Origin: Gelidibacter gilvus
Lineage (GTDB): Bacteria; Bacteroidota; Bacteroidia; Flavobacteriales; Flavobacteriaceae
DNA: 64,000 nt
Direction: 5' to 3'
Assembly (NCBI RefSeq): GCF_004115975.1
Contig: NZ_SDDZ01000003.1
Span: 372,001-436,000, forward strand
Part shown: one piece after another, positions 34,991 to 43,919 of the stretch
Position numbering within the stretch: the first letter of the stretch is position 1
How the letters are laid out: every line of letters begins with the position of its first letter
Program-made: the position numbers and the translations under genes
The notes under the pieces: generated by a model
Seen by the model: the letters and a program-made list of their open reading frames with translations, nothing else
Told to the model about the DNA's origin: nothing
Database searches by the model: none

Positions 34991-35063
34991 CCTGCCCGTC
35001 CGTAGCATTTGCGTAGGCGGGAACACTGCCTGCCTGTCCGTCAATAGCATTTGCGCTGGCGGG
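34984..35063. repeat. Two tandem GC-rich dispersed repeats
   Basis: AACACTGCCTGCCCGTCCG...GTAGGCGGG (34984-35021) is followed by a close copy, AACACTGCCTGCCTGTCCG...GCTGGCGGG (35022-35063). The ends CCTGCC and GGCGGG can form imperfect hairpins. The block ends 5 bp before the trmD stop and is related to the copies at 1551, 1711 and 11461. Confidence 0.8.
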
Positions 35064-35067
35064 AACT

Positions 35068-35745
35068 CTATTCCTCCAGCAAATCCGGTCTTCTTTTCAA
35101 AGTATGCTCGTATGCTTTGTCTTCGCGCCACTTTTCTATATTCGCGAAATGCCCAGAAAATAGAACTTCAGGCACCTTCATGCCTTTATATTCTCTTGGT
35201 TTTGTGTAAATAGGTGGTGCCAATAAATTATCTTGAAAGGAATCTGTCAAAGCCGAAGTTTCATTGCCTAACACGCCTGGAATAAGTCGTATGATAGCAT
35301 CACACAACACTGCAGCTCCCAATTCGCCTCCTGAAAGGACATAATCGCCAATAGAAATCTCTTTGGTTATCAATAGGTCTCTAACACGTTGATCAACGCC
35401 TTTGTAATGTCCGCAAAGAATTATAATATTCTCTTTTAAAGAAAGTGTGTTCGCTATGCTTTGATTTAATGTGTTGCCGTCAGGTGTCATATAGATGACT
35501 TCATCATAATCACGCTCCTCCTTCAATTTAGAGATGCACTTATCAATGGGTTCAATCATCATGACCATACCTGCACCGCCACCAAATTGTGTGTCATCTA
35601 TTGATTTATAACGATCAGTTGTGTAGTCTCTTAAATTATGGAAATGGACTTCGACCAAACCTGCTTCGATGGCACGTTTTAAAATAGAGGCTTCGAAAGG
35701 ACTTTTAAGTAACTCAGGTAAAACGGTAATGATATCTATGCGCAT
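35068..35745 (-). CDS. trmD: tRNA (guanine-37-N1)-methyltransferase
   Basis: A 225-residue SPOUT-family enzyme that methylates G37 of tRNAs reading CNN codons, preventing frameshifting. The N-terminus [20 protein letters not shown], the knot region [30 protein letters not shown] and the C-terminal RRPDLL are diagnostic. The gene stands outside the usual rpsP-rimM-trmD-rplS cluster. Its 3' end abuts repeat DNA. Confidence 0.97.
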   Translation of the reverse strand: MRIDIITVLPELLKSPFEASILKRAIEAGLVEVHFHNLRDYTTDRYKSIDDTQFGGGAGMVMMIEPIDKCISKLKEERDYDEVIYMTPDGNTLNQSIANTLSLKENIIILCGHYKGVDQRVRDLLITKEISIGDYVLSGGELGAAVLCDAIIRLIPGVLGNETSALTDSFQDNLLAPPIYTKPREYKGMKVPEVLFSGHFANIEKWREDKAYEHTLKRRPDLLEE

Positions 35746-35873
35746 GTTTTTTCAGGCTTCAGTTGGCAGAGCACAGTCTTCATAGTCTGAAGAAATCTGC
35801 AATAATTTTTAGATGGGATGAATGAGCTTATATTTAACAATCAAATAAGAAAACATCTGATGTCCCTTAATCA

Positions 35874-35901
35874 AAAATCTGTAAGATTTCTTACAGATTT
35901 T
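35874..35901 (-). terminator. Terminator after the coiled-coil membrane protein gene
   Basis: AAAATCTGTAA (35874-35884) pairs perfectly with TTACAGATTTT (35891-35901), with a T-run on the minus strand. It lies 8 nt past the stop at 35909 and separates that gene from trmD. Confidence 0.88.
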
Positions 35902-35908
35902 CAAGCTT

Positions 35909-36529
35909 TTACTTTAGTGTTTTTTGTTTGTTGATTTCGTCCTGCAGTTGTCGCCTTACTTTTTGTTCGCGTTCGAGTGCTGTACGTCTATGTTCTTCAA
36001 ATTCCTCTTCAGTTTCGACCAACGATTTTTTTGCTAATCTTGTCACAGAATTACTGTTTCTGAATTTATAAATGAATATTAATAACAGGAAGAAAAGGGC
36101 ACCAATGATGCTCCACATCAATACGTTATAATTGTCTTTGCTCATTTGCAACCCAAACAGAGCCATATTGTCCTTCTCTTCATTTGTGTCTGCTAAAGTA
36201 GATTCGGTTTCAGAAAGGTTACTTTTAAGGGTTACAATTTCTTGAGCCAAACTGTCCACCGTACTTTGGGTGGTTTTCAAATCGTTTTGAAGTGCTTTCA
36301 AGGAATCTAAGGTGTGTGCCTTTAATTGATACAACCAAGTCTTTTTTACATTTTTATACTCTTGATAATTGTAAGATTTTTGAATGACATATTCAAACTG
36401 GTTGTCTATCGTGCCTTCAGTGAGCGATAAAGTATCCTCTTCCTCCGTGGTGGTAGTTTTTTGAGCGTTGGAGACTACAAAAAACAGACAAGCGACAAGG
36501 GTAAGGGTTAGAGTTTTTAAAGAATGCAT
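35909..36529 (-). CDS. Exported coiled-coil protein with one membrane helix
   Basis: A 206-residue protein. The start at 36529 (MHSLKTLTLTLVACLFFVVSNAQ) gives a clean signal peptide, so I discard the 29-codon upstream extension. Residues 80-135 are heptad-rich (LQNDLKTTQSTVDSLAQEIV). A transmembrane helix spans about residues 148-168. The cytoplasmic tail is highly charged and helical (EEEFEEHRRTALEREQKVRR). The 'tRNA (guanine-N1)-methyltransferase' name I have seen attached to similar proteins near trmD is not supported by this sequence. Function unknown. Confidence 0.85.
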   Translation of the reverse strand: MHSLKTLTLTLVACLFFVVSNAQKTTTTEEEDTLSLTEGTIDNQFEYVIQKSYNYQEYKNVKKTWLYQLKAHTLDSLKALQNDLKTTQSTVDSLAQEIVTLKSNLSETESTLADTNEEKDNMALFGLQMSKDNYNVLMWSIIGALFFLLLIFIYKFRNSNSVTRLAKKSLVETEEEFEEHRRTALEREQKVRRQLQDEINKQKTLK

Positions 36530-36671
36530 TGGTTTGATTTTTCTGATGAGGTTAAATTTTGGACAAGATAAAAAAATATGTAGATGTATGCTAATATTTA
36601 AAACAAATAGCCTCACATTAAGGAGGCTATTTGATATACGGTTGAAGTTTTATTTTAGATGTTTTGCTCGA

Positions 36672-38120
36672 CTAATAATATGTAAAACGTCTCACCTTTG
36701 AAATATATTTAGCCAATCTTATGACTTGATGGCTGTATCCATATTCATTGTCATACCAAATATATAAAATGATGTTTTTGCCACCATCCCTTACGATGGT
36801 TGCTTTACTATCATAAATTGCAGGTGCGGAACAGCCCACAATATCACTAGATACAAGTTCATCACTCAATTCAAACTTTATCTGCTCCACAAGGTTGCCT
36901 TCCAAAGCATATTTTTTGATAATGGTATGAATTCCATCCAGAGTTGTAGGTTTTTCAAGTTCTAAATTCAATATTGCCAATGAACCGTTTGGCACAGGAA
37001 CACGGATGGCGTTAGAAGTCAATTTTCCTGCCAATGATGGTAGCGCTTTGGAAACTGCACTGCCTGCACCAGTTTCTGTGATTACCATATTCAATGCTGC
37101 TGCACGACCACGACGGTATTTGCTATGGAAATTATCAACTAAATTCTGATCATTTGTGTAGGAATGGATGGTTTCTATATGACCATATTTTACGCCCAAC
37201 GTATCTTCAATAACTTTTAATACGGGTGTAATGGCATTAGTGGTACAGGAAGCCGCTGAAAAAATATCAACTTTATCCGGATCGTAATCCAAATGGTTGA
37301 CACCATGTACAATATTTGGAATGCCTTTTCCTGGTGCAGTCAATAATACTTTGCTAACCCCTTTTGATTTTAGATGTCTGTTTAAAGCTTCTTGATCTCT
37401 AAAAGCACCTGTATTGTCAATTACCAAGGCGTCTTTAATACCGTATTGGGTATAATCAATATCTTCTGGTGCATTGGCAGAAATGACATTAACCGTTGTA
37501 CCATTAATGATAAGGGCGCTGTTTTTTAGATCTGTAATTACAGTTCCGGAAAAATCGCCGTGCACAGAATCATTCCGAAGCAAGGAGGCTCTTTTTTCTA
37601 AAACAACCTGATCAATTTTCCCACGAGTAACTATGGCTCTCAATCGCATTTGACTGCCTTTACCGGTTTTCGCCATTAATTCCCTAGCCAATAATCGACC
37701 AATCCGTCCAAAGCCATAAAGAACAACATCTTTGGGCATTATCGATTCGTTTTTTCTTGCACCTTTAAGTTTGTCAACAACAAATGCCGTCGCATTGGAA
37801 TATTTTTGATCTTCTAAATGGTATTCAAAAGTCAATTTCCCAATATCCAATTTTGCAGGAGGCACATCTAAGGTTTTGATCGCTTGGGCGATTTCAACAG
37901 AATCAAAAATAGAAATTGGTTTTTCAACAAATTCACCTGCATATTCATGCAGATTCAAGATGTCGCTGACATTTCTGTCAATTAATTCATTTCTAAAAAG
38001 TACAAGCTCAATGGATTTGTCATACCATAGATCGCTGACTATTTTAATAAATTCAACTGTTGCTTTTCGTCTATCTGCTTGAAAAGCCAATTCGTTTTCA
38101 TAAGTTCCGTTCAAACTCAT
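36672..38120 (-). CDS. gap: Long-form glyceraldehyde-3-phosphate dehydrogenase
   Basis: A 482-residue enzyme. I chose the start at 38120 (MSLNGTYENELAF), since the 32 codons upstream do not look conserved. After a ~125-residue N-terminal helical extension comes the NAD(P)-binding GFGRIGRLLAREL. The catalytic cysteine is in SAASCTTNAITP, then HSYTNDQN, RGRAAALNMV and the C-terminal WYDNEYGYSHQV. The normal ~335-residue GAPDH lacks the extension; similar long forms occur in Bacteroidota and pseudomonads. Its metabolic direction cannot be told from the sequence. Confidence 0.93.
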   Translation of the reverse strand: MSLNGTYENELAFQADRRKATVEFIKIVSDLWYDKSIELVLFRNELIDRNVSDILNLHEYAGEFVEKPISIFDSVEIAQAIKTLDVPPAKLDIGKLTFEYHLEDQKYSNATAFVVDKLKGARKNESIMPKDVVLYGFGRIGRLLARELMAKTGKGSQMRLRAIVTRGKIDQVVLEKRASLLRNDSVHGDFSGTVITDLKNSALIINGTTVNVISANAPEDIDYTQYGIKDALVIDNTGAFRDQEALNRHLKSKGVSKVLLTAPGKGIPNIVHGVNHLDYDPDKVDIFSAASCTTNAITPVLKVIEDTLGVKYGHIETIHSYTNDQNLVDNFHSKYRRGRAAALNMVITETGAGSAVSKALPSLAGKLTSNAIRVPVPNGSLAILNLELEKPTTLDGIHTIIKKYALEGNLVEQIKFELSDELVSSDIVGCSAPAIYDSKATIVRDGGKNIILYIWYDNEYGYSHQVIRLAKYISKVRRFTYY

Positions 38121-38246
38121 TTTTTTGAAATTTTTATGTATCCGCAGGTTATGAAGATACGTTGATGTTGTGTTTTTTTTTCCGATCTTTCGGACTGCAA
38201 AAGTAATATATTTCAATCGTTTTCGTAAACATTTAAAGAAATAAAA

Positions 38247-38278
38247 AACCCTACAGTAAAGATTAATACTATAGGGTT
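38247..38278 (-). terminator. Terminator of the DegP-like protease gene
   Basis: AACCCTACAGTA (38247-38258) pairs with TACTATAGGGTT (38267-38278) with one wobble and a T-run on the minus strand, 25 nt past the stop at 38303. Confidence 0.88.
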
Positions 38279-38302
38279 ATGAATGCGTTAAAATGCGCTC
38301 TA

Positions 38303-39718
38303 TTATTTAAAAATAAAACTCTCTTTTTGTCCTGAACTATTAATGATTGATAACTTCTTTAAATTTTTCTCAAGATCATCGCCATATTTTTGTTTTAATT
38401 TAATGATGTCATCCACGTCGTTAATTTTTTGATCATTAATTTCTGTAATGATATAGCCTCTATTGATACCTAGCCTTTTGTAAAGGGCATAATTGTCATT
38501 CTTAACGACGACCACACCATTAGTGATATTTGCACTTTTTTTGAGATTACTTGGAATGTTTCTCAATTGCATATCTAAAAAGTCAACCGTCGAAATTTCA
38601 CTTTTAGATAGGGTTACTGGGATTACTTTTTCAGAACCGCTTCTGATCAAAGTCAAATTGACTACGTCATCTGGACGTTTGGTGCTTAAATAACCACTTA
38701 AATCAGAGAATTTTGAAATCGTTATATTATCAATTTTCTTGATGATATCACCTTTTCTAATACCAGCTTTTTCTGCACCTGAACGCTCTTCAACATCACT
38801 TACGTAAAAACCTTGAGTAGTATTGACTTCAAAGGTTTCGGCTGATTTACTGTTTAGTTCGCCCCCTCTAACACCCAAAATGCCGTTTTGCACATTACCA
38901 AACTCCATGATATCTTCAACAACTTTTCTGGCAATGTTGCTAGGTACAGCAAAAGAATATCCAATATAAGAGCCCGTTTGGGAGGAGATGGCTGTGTTAA
39001 TACCAATGAGTTCACCACGAGTATTGACAAGTGCACCACCTGAATTTCCAGGATTAACGGCAGCATCGGTTTGGATAAACGATTGGGCATTTACTCCTGA
39101 TAAGTCTCTGGATTTAGCACTAATTATACCGGCGGTAACCGTAGAAGTTAAATTAAAAGGATTGCCCACTGCCAAAACCCACTCACCAACTTTTGCCTGA
39201 TCAGAATCACCAAAAGTTGCAAAAGGCAATTCTTGATCTGAATCGATCTTCAGTAAGGCAATGTCTGTTTTTTCATCGGTGCCAATAAGTTCTGCAGTAT
39301 AAATTCTGTTGTTGTTCAAAGCTATGGAAATCTGCTGAGCACCAGTAATAACGTGGTTGTTGGTAATAATATAACCGTCAGGTGAAATGATAACTCCACT
39401 CCCGGTCCCAATTTGGGCGCGTTCGGTATTTCGACCCATGAACAAATCCTGAAGGGTCATTGGAGCTCTACTGATGGTTGTGTTTTTTACGTGCACTACG
39501 GTATGTACCGCATTAGCTGCAGCCTCCGTGAAATCGGGTGCATTTAAGGTGCCGTAAGAGGCCACTGCTTTATTGCTTGTGGGAAAATAGGATAAAGTGG
39601 AATCGGTACTTGTGGTCATCTGAATTTCGCCATCTTTTTCTATAAAAATCTTATAGGCAGAAAGTGTCATGACTCCTCCCAAAGCAGAAACTAAAATCAG
39701 GGTTAAAATCTTTTTCAT
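38303..39718 (-). CDS. DegP/HtrA-family periplasmic serine protease
   Basis: A 471-residue envelope quality-control protease with an N-terminal signal or anchor segment. The trypsin-like triad is visible: His in TNNHVITG, Asp in TDIALLKID and Ser in NPGNSGGALV. Two PDZ domains follow, the first at about residues 270-365 (GILGVRGGEL, GIRKGDIIKKID) and a divergent second one at the C-terminus (GINRGYIITEIND). It acts on misfolded exported proteins. It is monocistronic, with its own terminator. Confidence 0.95.
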   Translation of the reverse strand: MKKILTLILVSALGGVMTLSAYKIFIEKDGEIQMTTSTDSTLSYFPTSNKAVASYGTLNAPDFTEAAANAVHTVVHVKNTTISRAPMTLQDLFMGRNTERAQIGTGSGVIISPDGYIITNNHVITGAQQISIALNNNRIYTAELIGTDEKTDIALLKIDSDQELPFATFGDSDQAKVGEWVLAVGNPFNLTSTVTAGIISAKSRDLSGVNAQSFIQTDAAVNPGNSGGALVNTRGELIGINTAISSQTGSYIGYSFAVPSNIARKVVEDIMEFGNVQNGILGVRGGELNSKSAETFEVNTTQGFYVSDVEERSGAEKAGIRKGDIIKKIDNITISKFSDLSGYLSTKRPDDVVNLTLIRSGSEKVIPVTLSKSEISTVDFLDMQLRNIPSNLKKSANITNGVVVVKNDNYALYKRLGINRGYIITEINDQKINDVDDIIKLKQKYGDDLEKNLKKLSIINSSGQKESFIFK

Positions 39719-39878
39719 TTTAAATATAGTTTATTTGAGAATTATGAAATTAATCGTTTAAAATATTAATGCATAACAATTAAAAATAGTTTTTTATTAC
39801 ATTTAACATAGTCTTTTAACGGTTTTTAACGCGAACTTTAACGCTCGTTTAACACCACAATAAACCGTCAGGATTTCT

Positions 39879-39886
39879 TATATTTG
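39879..39886 (+). promoter_or_regulatory. Candidate -7 element for the dapF operon
   Basis: TATATTTG matches TAnnTTTG exactly, 8 nt before the dapF start, predicting a very short leader. No clear -33 TTG. Confidence 0.45.
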
Positions 39887-39894
39887 CCAAACCT

Positions 39895-40668
39895 ATGAAG
39901 CAGACATTCTATAAATATCAAGGTACAGGTAATGACTTTGTGATGATTGACAATCGTGACCTATCCTTCGACAAAAACGATACCAAACGCATTAAATTCT
40001 TGTGTGACCGACGTTTTGGCATAGGAGCTGACGGATTTATCCTATTGGAAAACCACGATACATTAGATTTTAAAATGGTGTATTTTAATTCTGATGGAAA
40101 TGAAAGCTCTATGTGTGGCAATGGTGGAAGATGTATTGTAGCCTTTGCAAAGTTTCTTGAGATTATTGATAACAGCACAAGCTTTGAAGCTATTGATGGT
40201 TTACATCATGCTCAGATAGAAACCGATACTGTAAAACTTCAAATGCAGGATGTCAAATATTTGGAAAAATTTGAATCTCACGTGTTTTTAAATACGGGAT
40301 CGCCACATCATGTACAAATGGAAACTGATTTGACGCAGCTTGATATAAAAAAAGTTGGTTCTACAATAAGATATGGTGCGCCATACAATAAAGTTGGAAG
40401 TAATGTGAATTTTGTTTCTAAGATTTCTGACGAGTTGTTTTCAGTAAGAACCTATGAGCGTGGTGTTGAAGATGAAACTTTGTCCTGTGGAACCGGAGTG
40501 ACTGCAGTTGCATTAGCAATGAACTATATTGGAGAGACAGAAAAAAAACTAATAACCTTAAATGTTGAAGGTGGAACGCTACAGGTGTCTTTCGAAAAAG
40601 AAGGTCAAGGGTATAAAAATATTTGGTTGATTGGACCTGCAGTTCAGGTTTTTAAAGGAGAGATATAA
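39895..40668 (+). CDS. dapF: Diaminopimelate epimerase
   Basis: A 257-residue cytosolic, cofactor-independent racemase that converts LL- to meso-diaminopimelate for lysine and peptidoglycan. The two catalytic cysteines are in MCGNGGRC (about residue 73) and SCGTGVTA (about residue 204). The N-terminal KYQGTGNDFVMID is typical. It is the first gene of dapF-GNAT-mltG-DUF2279, with TAATG overlaps between the first three. Confidence 0.97.
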   Translation: MKQTFYKYQGTGNDFVMIDNRDLSFDKNDTKRIKFLCDRRFGIGADGFILLENHDTLDFKMVYFNSDGNESSMCGNGGRCIVAFAKFLEIIDNSTSFEAIDGLHHAQIETDTVKLQMQDVKYLEKFESHVFLNTGSPHHVQMETDLTQLDIKKVGSTIRYGAPYNKVGSNVNFVSKISDELFSVRTYERGVEDETLSCGTGVTAVALAMNYIGETEKKLITLNVEGGTLQVSFEKEGQGYKNIWLIGPAVQVFKGEI

Positions 40669-41192
40669 TGGAAACATTAAAAGGAAAACACATCTATTTA
40701 CGTGCCTTGGAACCTGAGGATTTAAGTTTCTTGAGTAGCATCGAGAATGATGAAAATCTATGGGAATTGAGCCATACCCAAACACCATATTCACAGTATA
40801 TATTAAAACAGTATTTAGCTAATTCCTATCAAGATATATTCGAGGCTAAACAGTTGCGTTTGATTATTTCAAACTATGAAAATAAACCGTTGGGAATGAT
40901 CGATTTGTTTGATTTTGATTTTAAAAACAGCCGTGCAGGGGTTGGGATTTTAGTTCATCAACATGAGGATAGGCAGCAAGGTTATGGTAAGGAAGCCCTT
41001 CAGTTATTGATTAAATACAGCTTTACACATCTTAACCTCCATCAACTTTATTGTAATATTTCAGAAGACAACGATGCCAGTCTTAAATTATTTACTAATC
41101 AAGGCTTTGAAAAAGTGGGTCTCAAAAAAGACTGGGTTTACAAAAATAAAACATATAAAAACGAATATTTACTCCAACTTATCAATTCCTAA
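40668..41192 (+). CDS. GNAT-family N-acetyltransferase (RimJ/RimL-like)
   Basis: A 174-residue acetyl-CoA-dependent transferase. GKHIYLRALEPEDLSFL at the N-terminus and the acetyl-CoA loop RQQGYGKEALQLLIKYSF, followed by LNLHQLYCNISEDNDASLKLF, place it among RimJ/RimL/SpeG-like enzymes. Both ends overlap neighbours by a TAATG, dapF upstream and mltG downstream, so all three are translationally coupled. The acceptor is unknown. Confidence 0.92.
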   Translation: METLKGKHIYLRALEPEDLSFLSSIENDENLWELSHTQTPYSQYILKQYLANSYQDIFEAKQLRLIISNYENKPLGMIDLFDFDFKNSRAGVGILVHQHEDRQQGYGKEALQLLIKYSFTHLNLHQLYCNISEDNDASLKLFTNQGFEKVGLKKDWVYKNKTYKNEYLLQLINS

Positions 41193-42235
41193 TGTATATA
41201 AAAAAAATTCTCGTTGCCATTGTACTCATCGGTTTAATAGTAGCAGCCTTCATAGCTTACACGATTTATCAAACCATGTTTGTTTCCAATACAGTATTTA
41301 ATAATGATGTTGCGCATGTATATATCCCTACCAACGCTACGTATCAAGATGTTAGGGCTGAATTGGAACCTTTATTGAAAGACATGGGCAAATTTGATGC
41401 TCTCGCAGAACGTAAAAAATACACAACCAATATCAAAGCGGGTAAATACGCTATTAAGAAAGGGATGAATAACAATGATATTATTAATTCTATCAGGAGT
41501 AATAATATCCAAGTGAAACTTTCATTTAACAATCAAGAATCCTTGAAGCGTTTGGCGGGTCGGGTTTCGACACAAATTGAAGCTGACAGTCTAGAATTGT
41601 ATACCGTCATGTCCTCACCAGATTTTTTAAAGGCAAATGACTTTTCGTCCAAAACAGCTTTGGGGATGTATATCCCGAATAGTTATCAGTTTTTCTGGAA
41701 TACCTCTGCTGAACAGTTTAGAGACCGGATGCTTACGGAGTACAACCGCTTTTGGAATGATGAGCGCATGGCGAAGGTTAAAGCTCTCAATTTAACTCCA
41801 GACAAAGTCATGACTATGGCGTCCATTGTGCAAAAGGAAACTGCTAAAGTGGATGAACGTAAAAGAGTTGCTGGCGTTTATATGAATCGCTTAAAGATTG
41901 GAATGCCATTGCAGGCAGATCCAACAGTTATATATGCCATTAAGCTCACTTCTGGAAATTTTGACCAGATCATCAAACGTGTGCTTTATAAAGATTTGGA
42001 AATTGACTCTCCTTATAACACCTATAAATATTCGGGATTACCACCTGGGTTAATCACAATGCCAGATATCAGTTCAATAGATGCTGTTCTCAATTATGAA
42101 AAGCATGATTATTTATATTTTGTAGCAGATGTCAAAAATTTCGGTTATCACAAGTTCGCTAAGACCTTGTCACAGCACAATGCCAACAGGCAAGAATATA
42201 TACGTTGGATTAATCAGCAAGGGGTAAACCGGTAA
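41192..42235 (+). CDS. mltG: Endolytic murein transglycosylase MltG
   Basis: A 347-residue inner-membrane protein with one N-terminal helix (about residues 5-27) and a periplasmic YceG-like domain. It cleaves nascent glycan strands and so sets their length. The catalytic Glu lies in MASIVQKETAKVDERKRVAG, and the QADPTVIYA and YNTYKYSGLPPGLI segments are diagnostic. It is coupled to the GNAT gene. With dapF this makes a peptidoglycan-oriented operon. Confidence 0.96.
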   Translation: MYIKKILVAIVLIGLIVAAFIAYTIYQTMFVSNTVFNNDVAHVYIPTNATYQDVRAELEPLLKDMGKFDALAERKKYTTNIKAGKYAIKKGMNNNDIINSIRSNNIQVKLSFNNQESLKRLAGRVSTQIEADSLELYTVMSSPDFLKANDFSSKTALGMYIPNSYQFFWNTSAEQFRDRMLTEYNRFWNDERMAKVKALNLTPDKVMTMASIVQKETAKVDERKRVAGVYMNRLKIGMPLQADPTVIYAIKLTSGNFDQIIKRVLYKDLEIDSPYNTYKYSGLPPGLITMPDISSIDAVLNYEKHDYLYFVADVKNFGYHKFAKTLSQHNANRQEYIRWINQQGVNR

Positions 42236-42238
42236 ATC

Positions 42239-43144
42239 ATGCCAAGATTAAAATTTATTTTAATTTTACTTCTTACGACGACTTCTTTTTCCCAATCCAA
42301 ACTTGATAGGTTTCTAACACCAAGTGATACACTCAATACACATAGAAGAACTGCTGTATATATCTCAGAAGTGGCTGTTGGAGGATTGACTATACTGGCG
42401 CTAGATCAATTGTGGTATGCTGATTATGAACGATCAAATTTTCACACCATAAACGACAATGATGAGTGGCTACAGATGGATAAAATGGGTCACGTTTTTT
42501 CGTCGTACCAATTGGGTAGGTTAGGAGCAAGCGTTTTAAATTGGAGTGGTGCCAGTAAAAAAGAACAATTGATCTATGGTTCCACGTTAGGCTTTACATT
42601 TTTAACCGCTGTTGAAGTTTTTGATGGTTTTAGTAAGGAATGGGGTTTTTCTTGGGGAGATATCATGGCAAATGGTGTTGGTACCGGTATTTATATTGGT
42701 CAAGAACTGCTTTGGCAGGAACAGCGAATGACTTTAAAGTTTTCTTTCCATCAAACTAAATATGCTCAAATAAGTCCTGAAAAGTTGGGCAACGGATTTT
42801 TAGAAGAGGTTCTGAAGGATTATAACGGACAGACTTATTGGTTAAGTTTTAATGTCAATTCCTTCTTTAATAGCGATCATATTCCTAAATGGTTGAATCT
42901 TGCCGTAGGCTATAGCGCAGACGGCATGGTGTTTGCTTATAATGAACCTGTTAACAACTTTGTTGCTAACAAAAACAGGAAACGGCAGTTCTATTTGAGT
43001 TTAGACGTAGATTTATCAAGAATAGAAACAAAATCACATATTTTGAGATCCGTTTTTGATGTTTTGAACGTAATTAAGGTGCCTTTTCCTGCTTTGGAGT
43101 TTACCGATAAAAATAGCATAAAGCTCCACGGCATCTACTTTTAG
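42239..43144 (+). CDS. DUF2279 (YfiM-like) exported protein
   Basis: A 301-residue protein with a signal peptide (MPRLKFILILLLTTTSFSQ). It contains DNDEWLQMDKMGHVFSSYQLGR and GFSKEWGFSWGDIMANGVGTG, the pattern of DUF2279/YfiM. The domain is thought to sit in or at the outer membrane; its function is unknown. It starts 3 nt after the mltG stop, so it is probably the last gene of that operon. Confidence 0.88.
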   Translation: MPRLKFILILLLTTTSFSQSKLDRFLTPSDTLNTHRRTAVYISEVAVGGLTILALDQLWYADYERSNFHTINDNDEWLQMDKMGHVFSSYQLGRLGASVLNWSGASKKEQLIYGSTLGFTFLTAVEVFDGFSKEWGFSWGDIMANGVGTGIYIGQELLWQEQRMTLKFSFHQTKYAQISPEKLGNGFLEEVLKDYNGQTYWLSFNVNSFFNSDHIPKWLNLAVGYSADGMVFAYNEPVNNFVANKNRKRQFYLSLDVDLSRIETKSHILRSVFDVLNVIKVPFPALEFTDKNSIKLHGIYF

Positions 43145-43163
43145 AGACCTTAATCGATTAATT

Positions 43164-43193
43164 TTGAGGGTTTAATAAAAAGTCATACCTTTG
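43164..43193 (+). promoter_or_regulatory. Flavobacterial promoter of the lysozyme-like gene
   Basis: A -33 TTG (43164-43166, within TTTTG) is separated by 19 nt from a -7 TACCTTTG (43186-43193), an exact match to the Bacteroidota consensus including spacing. The start codon is at 43251. Confidence 0.7.
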
Positions 43194-43250
43194 CACGCTG
43201 AAATTTAAGTCTGCTAAAAACATAAAAGGCTTTTACAAAGATTAGGAATT

Positions 43251-43919
43251 ATGTTAAAAAAGATCACTAATTATTTTGTTATCCCTTTTGCAATTTGTGT
43301 CATTTTAATCACGACGCTTTTTCCAAAAACGACTGTAGATATGACCAATTTTTCGACTGAAGGATTAGAGTTAAATTACACAGTTTCGGAGGATATCGCG
43401 CTTTCTACCACTTTTGGAGAAACAGCCCAGCACACCACATACAACAGGTTTTTTCCTTATTTAGGAAAGTCCTACTTAGGTTTTAAAGAAGCATTGGCTT
43501 TTAAAGAATCGCGAGGGAATTATTTTACGGTCAATGATCTGGGATATTTAGGTAAGTATCAATTTGGAGCCGAAACATTAAAGTTACTTGGCGTTTATAA
43601 TCCTGAATATTTCTTATATACACCGGAATTACAAGAAAAGGCATTTTTAGCCAATTCTGAACGCAATAAGTGGATTTTAAGGAAAGATATTGCGCGTTTT
43701 GTAGGTATGGAAATACATGGCACTACGATTACCGAATCAGGTATCCTTGCAGCTGCTCATCTGGCGGGTCCGGGTAATGTAAAGAAATTTTTAAGAAGCC
43801 GCGGTGGATATAATCTTTCTGATGCTTATGGTACGTCCATTTCGTATTATATGAAACAATTTTCAGGATACGACACATCTTTCATAAAACCAAACCTAAA
43901 AGCAAAAGCCAATTTGTAA
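43251..43919 (+). CDS. Exported lysozyme-like (lytic transglycosylase-type) protein
   Basis: A 222-residue protein with an N-terminal hydrophobic segment (about residues 7-25). FKEALAFKESRGNYFTVN, with a candidate catalytic Glu in KESRGNY, followed by LGYLGKYQFG and the alanine/glycine-rich AAAHLAGPGNVKKFL, resembles lysozyme-fold cell-wall hydrolases. Related flavobacterial proteins are often labelled 'peptidoglycan-binding', although no LysM domain is visible here. It has its own promoter. Activity is inferred, not shown. Confidence 0.8.
   Translation: MLKKITNYFVIPFAICVILITTLFPKTTVDMTNFSTEGLELNYTVSEDIALSTTFGETAQHTTYNRFFPYLGKSYLGFKEALAFKESRGNYFTVNDLGYLGKYQFGAETLKLLGVYNPEYFLYTPELQEKAFLANSERNKWILRKDIARFVGMEIHGTTITESGILAAAHLAGPGNVKKFLRSRGGYNLSDAYGTSISYYMKQFSGYDTSFIKPNLKAKANL

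Larger units (their letters stand above)
34597..35067. other. Repeat-rich spacer between trmD and the adenosyltransferase gene
   Basis: This 471-bp region consists largely of degenerate repeats. Two related units share 'GAAGC-TGAAGCACGAAGAT ... GCCACGAATAC' (34609-34690 and 34747-34823). They are followed by a 7-bp tandem array (34939-34990) and two GC-rich copies abutting the trmD stop (34984-35063). No gene. Confidence 0.65.
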
